Part shown: piece by piece, positions 57,620 through 64,000 of the stretch
Layout of the letters: each line of letters starts with the position of its first letter
Position numbering within the stretch: the stretch's first letter is position 1
Origin: Flagellimonas pelagia
Lineage (GTDB): Bacteria; Bacteroidota; Bacteroidia; Flavobacteriales; Flavobacteriaceae
Length of the DNA: 64,000 nucleotides
Assembly (NCBI RefSeq): GCF_003584135.1
Contig: NZ_QXFI01000036.1
Coordinates: forward strand, 186,001 to 250,000
Direction: 5' to 3'
Translations under genes and position numbers: made by a program
Notes under the pieces: generated by a model
The model's database searches: none
What the model was told of the DNA's origin: nothing
What the model saw: the letters and a program-made list of their open reading frames with translations, nothing else

Positions 57620-58464
57620 CAAACCAAAAAGAACAGTCCAGATGGAAAAGCAAACTTCATGAAGTGATTTATGAAGCGGACACCCCTGCAGGCAAACTTT
57701 TTGACATCCTTCTCTTTGTGCTGATCGTTTTCAGCGTGATATTGGTCATGATGGAAAGTATCAAGGGATTTGATGACCAATATTATGACACGCTCTTAAC
57801 CCTGGAATGGATCGTGACCATTCTATTCTCCCTGGAATACATCGCACGGTTGATCAGTATCAAAAAACCTTGGAGATATGCCCTAAGCTTTTATGGTATC
57901 ATCGATTTTCTTTCTACCATACCACTATATCTTTCTTATATTTTTGCTGGCTCACAAGTATTGTTGGCGGTAAGGGCATTTCGATTGCTTAGGATTTTCA
58001 GGATTTTAAAATTGGTCAAATTCATTGGAGAAGCTTCGCAACTTCAGGCAGCATTAAAGGCCAGTCGAACCAAAATTGCCGTTTTTATCTATGTGGTGCT
58101 CATCCTTTCCGTTATCTTCGGAACCCTAATGTACATGGTGGAAGGTGAGGAATCTGGCTTTACAAGCATCCCCAGAAGCATCTATTGGACCATCGTGACC
58201 CTAACCACCGTCGGCTATGGGGACATTGCACCACAAACCAATTTGGGACAGTTTTTGGCTACCGTGATCATGATCTTGGGTTATGGTATCATCGCGGTAC
58301 CGACCGGTATTGTTACTGCGGAATTTACTAGGAGCAAGAAAGATGGAGTAAAGAACGATGAAGGACATATGGTACATGTAAACACCCAAGCCTGTCCCAA
58401 TTGTTCTGCGGAAGGCCATAGGGATGATGCCACCCACTGTTATAATTGCGGACATCCATTATGA
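57616..58464 (+). CDS. Voltage-gated-type potassium channel with a C-terminal zinc ribbon
   Basis: A 282-residue six-helix ion channel. The S1-S4 region includes the arginine-rich VRAFRLLRIFRILKLVKF, and the pore loop with filter TTVGYGDIAPQ lies at ~195-204. After S6 a short tail ends in a zinc-ribbon-like CPNC…HCYNC (C260, C263, C275, C278). Translation starts at TTG 57616 overlapping the upstream TGA; no ATG occurs before the first membrane helix. The stop overlaps the miaA start (ATGA), so expression is coupled on both sides. The Zn ribbon may regulate gating or bind a partner; that is inference. Confidence 0.88.
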   Translation: MTNQKEQSRWKSKLHEVIYEADTPAGKLFDILLFVLIVFSVILVMMESIKGFDDQYYDTLLTLEWIVTILFSLEYIARLISIKKPWRYALSFYGIIDFLSTIPLYLSYIFAGSQVLLAVRAFRLLRIFRILKLVKFIGEASQLQAALKASRTKIAVFIYVVLILSVIFGTLMYMVEGEESGFTSIPRSIYWTIVTLTTVGYGDIAPQTNLGQFLATVIMILGYGIIAVPTGIVTAEFTRSKKDGVKNDEGHMVHVNTQACPNCSAEGHRDDATHCYNCGHPL

Positions 58465-59390
58465 GCTCAAAAGTCTTATTAACGGTTGTTGGGCCCACAG
58501 CCATTGGAAAAACCGCTTTGGGTATTTTGCTGGCCCAACATTATAAAACCGAAATTGTCTCCGCGGATTCGCGCCAGTTCTTCAAGGAAATGGAAATCGG
58601 GACCGCTGTGCCATCAAAAGAAGAACTTCAGGCCGTTCCCCATCATTTTATTCAACACAAAAGCATATTCGACCCTTACTCCGTTGGCGATTTCGAAAAA
58701 GAAGCTATTTCATTTTTGGAGGAACTTTTTAAAAACCAAGACATTGTCGTTATGGTAGGCGGCAGTGGGCTATATGTGGATGCAGTGGTCTCCGGTTTGG
58801 ATGAATTCCCCGAGGTTGACCCGATAATCCGTGAAAACCTCAACCAACGTCTAGAGGAAGAGGGACTGGAATCCCTTCAAAACGAACTTAAAATCCATGA
58901 CCCAGAATATTACAAAATTGTAGATCTGGAGAATCCCCATAGGCTCATTAGGGCACTTGAGGTCTCCATTGCCGCAAAAAAACCTTATTCCTCGTTTCTT
59001 GACCAACAGAAGCCCAAAAGATCGTTCAAGACCCTTTACATTGGCTTGGATGCCCCTCGGGAAGTGATTTATTCCCGAATAAATGCCCGTGTGGACCTGA
59101 TGATGGAATACGGTCTATTGGAAGAAGCCAAAAAATTACATGCCCACAAACATCTGAATGCATTGCAAACGGTTGGCTACAAAGAACTTTTTGAATATCT
59201 TGACGGCCATTGTCCACTGGAACATGCCATTTCTGAAATCAAAAAGAACACCAGACGGTTTGCAAAACGCCAGCTGACCTGGTTGCGGAAGAATGAAAGC
59301 ATTTTGTGGATACCCTATAATCTTGAACCTGATAAAATGATTGAACTGATCAACAACCGACTTAAATCCATGGACCATGCCCAACGGTAA
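58461..59390 (+). CDS. miaA: tRNA dimethylallyltransferase
   Basis: Adds a dimethylallyl group to A37 of tRNAs reading codons that start with U, stabilising codon-anticodon pairing. Motifs: P-loop VVGPTAIGKTALGILLAQ, the ADSRQFFKEMEIGTAVPSKEE dimethylallyl-PP region, VMVGGSGLYVDAVVSGLDEFP and TRRFAKRQLTWLRKNESILWI. ATG at 58461 overlaps the channel stop as ATGA; an upstream TTG frame is rejected. 309 residues, full length. It overlaps the next gene by 14 nt. Confidence 0.96.
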   Translation: MSSKVLLTVVGPTAIGKTALGILLAQHYKTEIVSADSRQFFKEMEIGTAVPSKEELQAVPHHFIQHKSIFDPYSVGDFEKEAISFLEELFKNQDIVVMVGGSGLYVDAVVSGLDEFPEVDPIIRENLNQRLEEEGLESLQNELKIHDPEYYKIVDLENPHRLIRALEVSIAAKKPYSSFLDQQKPKRSFKTLYIGLDAPREVIYSRINARVDLMMEYGLLEEAKKLHAHKHLNALQTVGYKELFEYLDGHCPLEHAISEIKKNTRRFAKRQLTWLRKNESILWIPYNLEPDKMIELINNRLKSMDHAQR

Positions 59391-59871
59391 GAATGTATTG
59401 GTCGTCATGGGGGTGAGTGGTTGCGGTAAAACCGAAATAGGAAAATTACTAGCCAAGGAACTGGGACGTCCTTTTTTTGATGGAGACAATTTCCATCCCA
59501 AGGAAAACATCAAAAAAATGAGTTCCGGCCAACCTTTGGACGATGAAGACCGAAGGGAATGGCTTATCAAACTGAACCAACTCGCCTTGGAACACCGACA
59601 TACTGGTGCCATCATTGCTTGCTCGGCCCTCAAAAAGAATTATAGAAGCCTTTTGCGCGCAGGTATGGGCAACTGTATGGCCTTTGTATATTTAGAAGGG
59701 TCCTTTGATTTGATCCAATCGAGATTACAACAAAGAAAGGGGCATTTTATGCCGCCCAACTTGTTGCAATCCCAGTTCGACACCTTGGAGCCCCCCACAA
59801 AGGAAATCAAAGTTTCCGTGGAGGACAAGCCTGTTAAAATCGTGAAAGAGGTTCTAAAACAACTGAAATAA
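59377..59871 (+). CDS. gntK: Gluconokinase
   Basis: Phosphorylates D-gluconate to 6-phosphogluconate for the pentose phosphate or Entner-Doudoroff route. 164 residues: P-loop MGVSGCGKTEIGKLLA, FFDGDNFHPKENIKKMSSGQPLDDEDRREWL (gluconate-binding segment), IIACSALKKNYRSLLRAG and RKGHFMPPNLLQSQFDTLEPP. The ATG at 59377 lies inside the miaA end. A GntP permease at 44 kb may or may not be its partner. A terminator follows, ending the long operon from ~54 kb. Confidence 0.93.
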   Translation: MPNGKNVLVVMGVSGCGKTEIGKLLAKELGRPFFDGDNFHPKENIKKMSSGQPLDDEDRREWLIKLNQLALEHRHTGAIIACSALKKNYRSLLRAGMGNCMAFVYLEGSFDLIQSRLQQRKGHFMPPNLLQSQFDTLEPPTKEIKVSVEDKPVKIVKEVLKQLK

Positions 59872-59909
59872 CGGCCATTCCTAACGGAATTATTTCACTG
59901 AAGAACATA

Positions 59910-59937
59910 AAAAAGCCCCCTAAAGGTGGCTTTTTAT
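59910..59937. terminator. Terminator between gntK and the response regulator gene
   Basis: AAAAAGCC-C-CC-TAAA-GG-T-GGCTTTTT: an imperfect stem with one mismatch and T/A runs on both sides, so it can serve both convergent genes. Confidence 0.75.
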
Positions 59938-59957
59938 TTTTATGATTCATGATATGA

Positions 59958-60671
59958 TCATTGGTTTTCTGCCTTGACCACTAATCGGAATCCTTCCCCG
60001 TGAATGTTAAGGATTTCCACGGAATCGTCTCTTTTCAGATACTTTCTCAATTTGGCAATATACACATCCATACTTCTGGAAGTGAAGTAATTATCATCCC
60101 TCCAGATTTTGGTCAGCGCCAATTCCCTTGGCATCAAATCATTTTCGTGCAACGCCAACAAACGCAAAAGTTCATTCTCTTTTGGAGAAAGTTTTATAGG
60201 TTCCTCGTCATTGAACTTAAGGAAGCGTAGCTTGGAGTTCAAATGAAAATGACCGATTTGGAACTCAAACTGCTTGCTATCGGCCAAGGAACCGGTTGCC
60301 TTTCTTTGTAGGATGGCCTTCAATTTCATCAACAGCACTTCGGAATCAAAAGGTTTGTTGAGATAATCATCGGCACCTGCCTTATATCCTTTCAATACAT
60401 CTTCTTTCATGGTCTTGGCGGTAAGGAAAATAATCGGAACGTTCTCGTTCTTCTCTCGGATTTCCTTTGCAAGGGTAAACCCATCCTTATAGGGCATCAT
60501 GACATCCAAGATGCAGACATCGAAGTTGTCCTTCTTGAACTTTTCAAATCCTTCCATTCCGTTTTTGGCCAAAACCACATCAAAATCGTTCATGGCCAAA
60601 TAATCCTTGAGCACAATCCCAAAATTGGGGTCGTCCTCCACCAGTAGTATCTTCTTTTTTTCTGTTTCCAT
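59958..60671 (-). CDS. OmpR-family response regulator, RprY-like
   Basis: A 237-residue two-domain regulator. The receiver is intact: LVEDDPNFG (Asp pair), CILDVMMPYKDGF (Asp phosphosite), FLTAKT and YLNKPF (Thr, Lys). The winged-helix DNA-binding domain follows (~140-235, IKLSPKENELLRLLALHENDLMPRELALTKIWRDDNYFTSRSMDVYIAKLRKYLK). It matches the RprY group of Bacteroidetes. It lies 8 bp downstream of the kinase gene and is co-transcribed with it. Confidence 0.92.
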   Translation of the reverse strand: METEKKKILLVEDDPNFGIVLKDYLAMNDFDVVLAKNGMEGFEKFKKDNFDVCILDVMMPYKDGFTLAKEIREKNENVPIIFLTAKTMKEDVLKGYKAGADDYLNKPFDSEVLLMKLKAILQRKATGSLADSKQFEFQIGHFHLNSKLRFLKFNDEEPIKLSPKENELLRLLALHENDLMPRELALTKIWRDDNYFTSRSMDVYIAKLRKYLKRDDSVEILNIHGEGFRLVVKAENQ

Positions 60672-60679
60672 AGTTTGTT

Positions 60680-62260
60680 TTAAATTAAAGGGAGCTTTAT
60701 GAAGAAGGTACTTCCTTTACCTTTTTCGCTTTCCGCATAAACCTCTCCTTGATGATCATCAATAATTCGTTTTACGTAGGCCAATCCCAATCCGTGGCCC
60801 TTTACATTATGAACGTCTCCGGTATGTTCCCGGTAAAATTTTTCAAATACTTTTTTCAATACCGCCTTACTCATGCCGGCTCCTTGGTCCTGAATCTTTA
60901 TAATGATGTTATTTTTCACCACTTCGGTGAACACGTCTATTTTTGGGGGTTCAGGTGAATATTTTATAGCATTGTCCAAAATGTTCACCACCACATTGGT
61001 CATGTGCATGTCATTTGCCAAAATTTCTGACCTTTCGGCATCCAAATGGGCATTCACATACCCCCCCCTGTCCTGTACGATCAACTCCACATGCGCAATG
61101 GCATCACTGATAATGTCATGCATGTCTACCCTATCCTTTCTGATATCCAATTGGTTTTTCTCCAGTTTCGATATCCTTAAAACATTTTCCACTTGGGCAT
61201 GCATGCGTTTGTTCTCGTCCCGAATCATTCCCAGATACCTTAATACTTTTTCCTTATCCTCAATGGACTTCGGATTACGTATGGCCTCTACCGCCAGATT
61301 GATTGTGGCAATAGGCGTCTTGAACTCATGGGTCATGTTGTTGATAAAATCCGATTTGATTTCCGAAATCTGCTTTTGTCTTATCAACTGATAGATGGCA
61401 CTGGAATAGGCCAACATGATGATCAAAATGAACATCAAGGACAAAAAGGCCATACCCATGATCGACCTGAATATGTATTTTTTCATGGTCGGGAAGGTCA
61501 ACAACAATGAAAAATTGGTCTGGCCCTCACTATCCTTGAAGATTGGGGCTCTATACATTTTAGTACCCGTGAACTTGAACTTGTTAGACCTGATCTTGGT
61601 GGGATAGCCTTGGCTATATACTCCATATTCATAGTCAATATCAATGTTCCTGTTCTGGAGTTCCTGGCTCAACAACAGCTCCAATTCCTGTTTGGATACC
61701 CGCTTATGGATCGGAGTGGTTTTAGCATATTCCCTGAGCACATCTTCCATGGCGGCCCGTTCCACACTGTTCAGGTTTCCTATTTTCTTGTATTTCTGTA
61801 ATGGAGTTAAACCATAGGTTTTTCCATCAAGACCGGTTTCTTTTTTGTATACGGCCTTGGTCCGCTTACTCGTATACTTTTTTAGCGTTGTGGTATCTTC
61901 CCCGTCCGTGTTATCAAAGATCGTTGATGTTATGTTGTAGTCTTCCTCAAATATTCCATGAGAATAAAAAAGAATCTCATCGGAGTTCAAATCCTGATCC
62001 ACAAACAGAATTTGTCTATACTGACTACTTGTTGGCGGCCCAATGGAATCTAACTGAGAAGCAATAAGGTCGGACACCTCCTTCATCTCCATCATCTCCA
62101 CCCTATTGGCCACCTTATCCAAAATGTCCGTGACCGTCCTTGAAAATTGTTCTTCTTTGTCGTTTATGGATGTCCTGATCCAGTAAACCTGAACGAAAAT
62201 TATCCCGATCAGGGATAAGCTCATGAGAATGACTAGAAGAACGAATAGCTTCTTGTTCAT
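60680..62260 (-). CDS. Sensor histidine kinase, RprX-like
   Basis: A 526-residue kinase. N-terminal membrane helix (~5-27), a periplasmic sensor domain of ~230 residues, and a second membrane helix (~270-290, MGMAFLSLMFILIIMLAYSS). The HisKA box IKSDFINNMTHEFKTPIATINLAVEAIRNPKS carries the phospho-acceptor His; the catalytic domain has VVVNILDNAIKYSP (N-box), IQDQGAGMSKAVL (G1) and VKGHGLGLAYVKRI (G2). It is the partner of the downstream RprY-like regulator. RprXY in Bacteroides is linked to envelope and antibiotic response; the signal here is unknown. Confidence 0.92.
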   Translation of the reverse strand: MNKKLFVLLVILMSLSLIGIIFVQVYWIRTSINDKEEQFSRTVTDILDKVANRVEMMEMKEVSDLIASQLDSIGPPTSSQYRQILFVDQDLNSDEILFYSHGIFEEDYNITSTIFDNTDGEDTTTLKKYTSKRTKAVYKKETGLDGKTYGLTPLQKYKKIGNLNSVERAAMEDVLREYAKTTPIHKRVSKQELELLLSQELQNRNIDIDYEYGVYSQGYPTKIRSNKFKFTGTKMYRAPIFKDSEGQTNFSLLLTFPTMKKYIFRSIMGMAFLSLMFILIIMLAYSSAIYQLIRQKQISEIKSDFINNMTHEFKTPIATINLAVEAIRNPKSIEDKEKVLRYLGMIRDENKRMHAQVENVLRISKLEKNQLDIRKDRVDMHDIISDAIAHVELIVQDRGGYVNAHLDAERSEILANDMHMTNVVVNILDNAIKYSPEPPKIDVFTEVVKNNIIIKIQDQGAGMSKAVLKKVFEKFYREHTGDVHNVKGHGLGLAYVKRIIDDHQGEVYAESEKGKGSTFFIKLPLI

Positions 62261-62324
62261 TGCGTCAAAATTAAAAATTTAACATTTAGGCCTTTTACCG
62301 TTTAACCTAACCTTAACAAAAATG

Positions 62325-62921
62325 TTAAAATTTGGCGGCAAGGGCCAACAGTTTGGCGTGAAGTTGTTTAACCTTGTTCTTGGTAGTTTTCAAATCGATG
62401 TTCTCTATACGAAAATGGGCCAAACCCGCCTTTTCATCATCTGTCATTTGATTTCGCATGCGGTCCAAAACCGCTTCCCTATCCACACCATCCCTCTCCA
62501 TTACACGATGGGCACGCGCCTCCATCGGGGCAGTCACCAAGATGGTTTGATCATATTTGTCCTGGGCATTGTTTTCAAAGATCAGTGCTGTCTCCTGGAT
62601 TACGTATGGAGTAGAGTGACCAGCCGCCCATTCCAAAAAATGTTCCCTTACCGTAGGATGCACAATGGCATTCAGCTTTTGTAGCAATGCAGCATCCTTG
62701 AAAACTTTATCGGCAATAAACTTTCGGTTCAAATTCCCTTCATCGTCATAAATCTCTTCTCCAAAAAGCTTAATAAGACCATCTCTGACCTTCGGAGAAG
62801 TTACCATCAATACCTTGGCCTCGTGATCGGAATCATACACGGGCACCCCGAGTTTCCTGAACATTTTGGCCACTGTGCTTTTCCCGCTGCCAATACCTCC
62901 TGTGAGCCCCACGATCATCAT
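62325..62921 (-). CDS. coaE: Dephospho-CoA kinase
   Basis: Last step of coenzyme A synthesis: phosphorylates the 3'-OH of dephospho-CoA. 198 residues. Walker A GLTGGIGSGKSTVAKMF, VYDSDHEAKVL, HPTVREHFLEWAAGH and a lid RMRNQMTDDEKAGLA are visible. It overlaps the YbbR gene stop as ATGA (62918-62921), with a doubled ATG at the start (MM). Together with panB at 15 kb it gives two CoA-pathway genes in the window. Confidence 0.94.
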   Translation of the reverse strand: MMIVGLTGGIGSGKSTVAKMFRKLGVPVYDSDHEAKVLMVTSPKVRDGLIKLFGEEIYDDEGNLNRKFIADKVFKDAALLQKLNAIVHPTVREHFLEWAAGHSTPYVIQETALIFENNAQDKYDQTILVTAPMEARAHRVMERDGVDREAVLDRMRNQMTDDEKAGLAHFRIENIDLKTTKNKVKQLHAKLLALAAKF

Positions 62922-63871
62922 TGCTGTTCCAAAACAAAGTTCACACTGTTTTCCTGCAACCGAACATCATACACATTTTCAGGACGTTTTGAAATGACCA
63001 AAAAAAGAGTGTTGTTGGATCCTTTGGATTTTGCATAATCGGCCTCAACATTAAAATCGGAAGCCGAAATATTCTTTAGACGGTCGATACTGGCCTTGCA
63101 GAGTACCGTTATGGAACTTGGGAATGTCTTCACTTGATATCCGTCCGGAATATTGAGCACCTGTACTGGGACATCGAACACCTTTTCTGAAAACTTGGCC
63201 ACCTTTCCTGAGACCGATACCCTGGCATCGGAAAACACGCTATTCTCCAACCCTTTTGGAAAAACCAGCGATGCCTCCCTTTCAAAGCTATCCGAAACGT
63301 TGACCAAGCGAATAGGAGCTGTCATGATTTCCTTGATGGTATCTATTTCACTGCCGGGTCCCTTCACCGTCACCGAGTCCGGAACCATAATCACCTTTCC
63401 GTCCAAAATGTAGTTCTGTTCCAATTGCAGGTCCATATTCGGCACAATCGGTATTTTCTTGCTTGCTACTTGATAGAGATCCAATACCAATTGGTTTTGG
63501 TCCACGTCCAACAATGAAATGTTTTGGGACAGTTGCTGGTCTATCTGCCTTTTTAAATTGTCTTCCGATAGCACATACCTTCCATTCTGATAGTTGGCTT
63601 GGGATACATTGATGTCAATCCGTTTTTTAAAAAAATTGTAGTACAAAAATTGGAATCCACTGGTTCTGAGCTTCACTTCCAAGTGCTCGTCAGAGTTCTT
63701 GCCCAATAACAAGGTATCAGGTAAATTCCTGTAGTTCAGTACAAAATCGGACCTTGACTCGTAGGTTTCGGAAAGATTGCTGATGAACCAAGCTAAAAAA
63801 GAGCACAGCAAGAAGAGTGAAAATATTTTCACCTTTTTCTGGTTGAGACCTTGCAATACTTTTTTGAACAC
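62918..63871 (-). CDS. YbbR-like domain protein
   Basis: A 317-residue membrane-anchored protein with one N-terminal helix (~16-33, IFSLFLLCSFLAWFISNL), then extracytoplasmic YbbR-like repeats: KKIPIVPNMDLQLEQNYILDGKVIMVPDSVTVKGPGSEIDTIKEIMTAPI and EKVFDVPVQVLNIPDGYQVKTFPSSITVLCKAS. In Firmicutes the homologue CdaR controls a diadenylate cyclase; in Bacteroidetes it is often next to coaE and its role is unproven. The start appears to be GTG at 63871, two bases after the stop of the upstream gene. Confidence 0.82.
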   Translation of the reverse strand: MFKKVLQGLNQKKVKIFSLFLLCSFLAWFISNLSETYESRSDFVLNYRNLPDTLLLGKNSDEHLEVKLRTSGFQFLYYNFFKKRIDINVSQANYQNGRYVLSEDNLKRQIDQQLSQNISLLDVDQNQLVLDLYQVASKKIPIVPNMDLQLEQNYILDGKVIMVPDSVTVKGPGSEIDTIKEIMTAPIRLVNVSDSFEREASLVFPKGLENSVFSDARVSVSGKVAKFSEKVFDVPVQVLNIPDGYQVKTFPSSITVLCKASIDRLKNISASDFNVEADYAKSKGSNNTLFLVISKRPENVYDVRLQENSVNFVLEQQ

Positions 63872-63873
63872 TT

Positions 63874-64000
63874 TTACCTTTTCTTGAAAAACAGTTTGGG
63901 AAACAGCTCTTCCGGATCCTTGTTACTAAAATTAAGCAACATTGTGGACTTGAAAAAACCAATTCCATATCCCATGAATTGGATGATAGTCGCATAAAGT
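63874..64000 (-). CDS. C-terminal end of a probable family-2 glycosyltransferase (truncated by the window)
   Basis: The frame reads LYATIIQFMGYGIGFFKSTM…LLNFSNKDPEELFPKLFFKKR and stops at 63874, only two bases before the YbbR start. A hydrophobic segment followed by a basic, phenylalanine-rich tail resembles the end of membrane-associated GT2 enzymes found upstream of ybbR-coaE in Flavobacteriia. Only 42 codons are visible, so this is a weak assignment; another membrane enzyme is possible. Confidence 0.45.
   Translation of the reverse strand, partial: LYATIIQFMGYGIGFFKSTMLLNFSNKDPEELFPKLFFKKR

Overview
This window is an ordinary-looking stretch of chromosome from a marine-type member of the Flavobacteriaceae (Bacteroidota); the gene content resembles the Muricauda/Allomuricauda group, but the genus is an inference. 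The evidence is the Bacteroidetes-type promoter -7 element (TAnnTTTG), weak Shine-Dalgarno sequences, a PorP/SprF-type protein (type IX secretion), the bacilliredoxin YtxJ, a YbiT-like ABC-F protein, an RprX/RprY-like two-component pair, and an SRP RNA in its Bacteroidetes form. No phage, transposase, CRISPR array, tRNA or rRNA was seen.

Layout. 0-8.4 kb: the 3' end of deoD, class II (B12) ribonucleotide reductase nrdJ, exonuclease III, a FadL-type porin, DoxX and MarC membrane proteins, a PD40 propeller protein, and an atypical response regulator behind a structured leader. 8.4-17 kb: an A2M/TonB-plug surface protein, dnaK, serine dehydratase, an NTF2-like protein, and panB-lspA-rluA. 17-31 kb: leuA-leuB, pheT, an ABC-F protein, several lipoproteins, transaldolase, an SDR enzyme, and the SRP RNA gene. 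31-38 kb: glutaminyl cyclase and a thioesterase, then a signalling island. The island holds a LytTR regulator with a degenerate receiver, two very small exported or membrane peptides, a TPR sensor kinase, its NarL-type regulator, and an unknown protein. Repeated promoter motifs connect these genes. 38-50 kb: glyA, a lipoprotein, ytxJ, clpB, a GntP-RidA-dipeptidase operon, a TetR regulator, a PorP/SprF-SPOR fusion and two small lipoproteins. 50-60 kb: smpB, pcm, an Idh-family enzyme, hbd, DUF1015, and a tight operon of PLPBP, an exonuclease/GIY-YIG fusion, a K+ channel, miaA and gntK. 60-64 kb: the RprXY-like system, coaE, a YbbR protein and the end of a probable glycosyltransferase.

The most unusual signal is regulatory. 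Two response regulators in the window have lost the phosphorylatable aspartate: Glu replaces it at 7706 and Asn at 33249. Both sit behind long leaders that contain an 18-19 codon ORF, and both have direct repeats containing AAAATTCTA or ACAG-type half sites nearby, with a period of 20-22 bp, which is the spacing LytTR proteins use. Other points are a dyad shared by dnaK and clpB, an FNR-like site in front of nrdJ, and a series of convergent gene pairs whose stop codons overlap.
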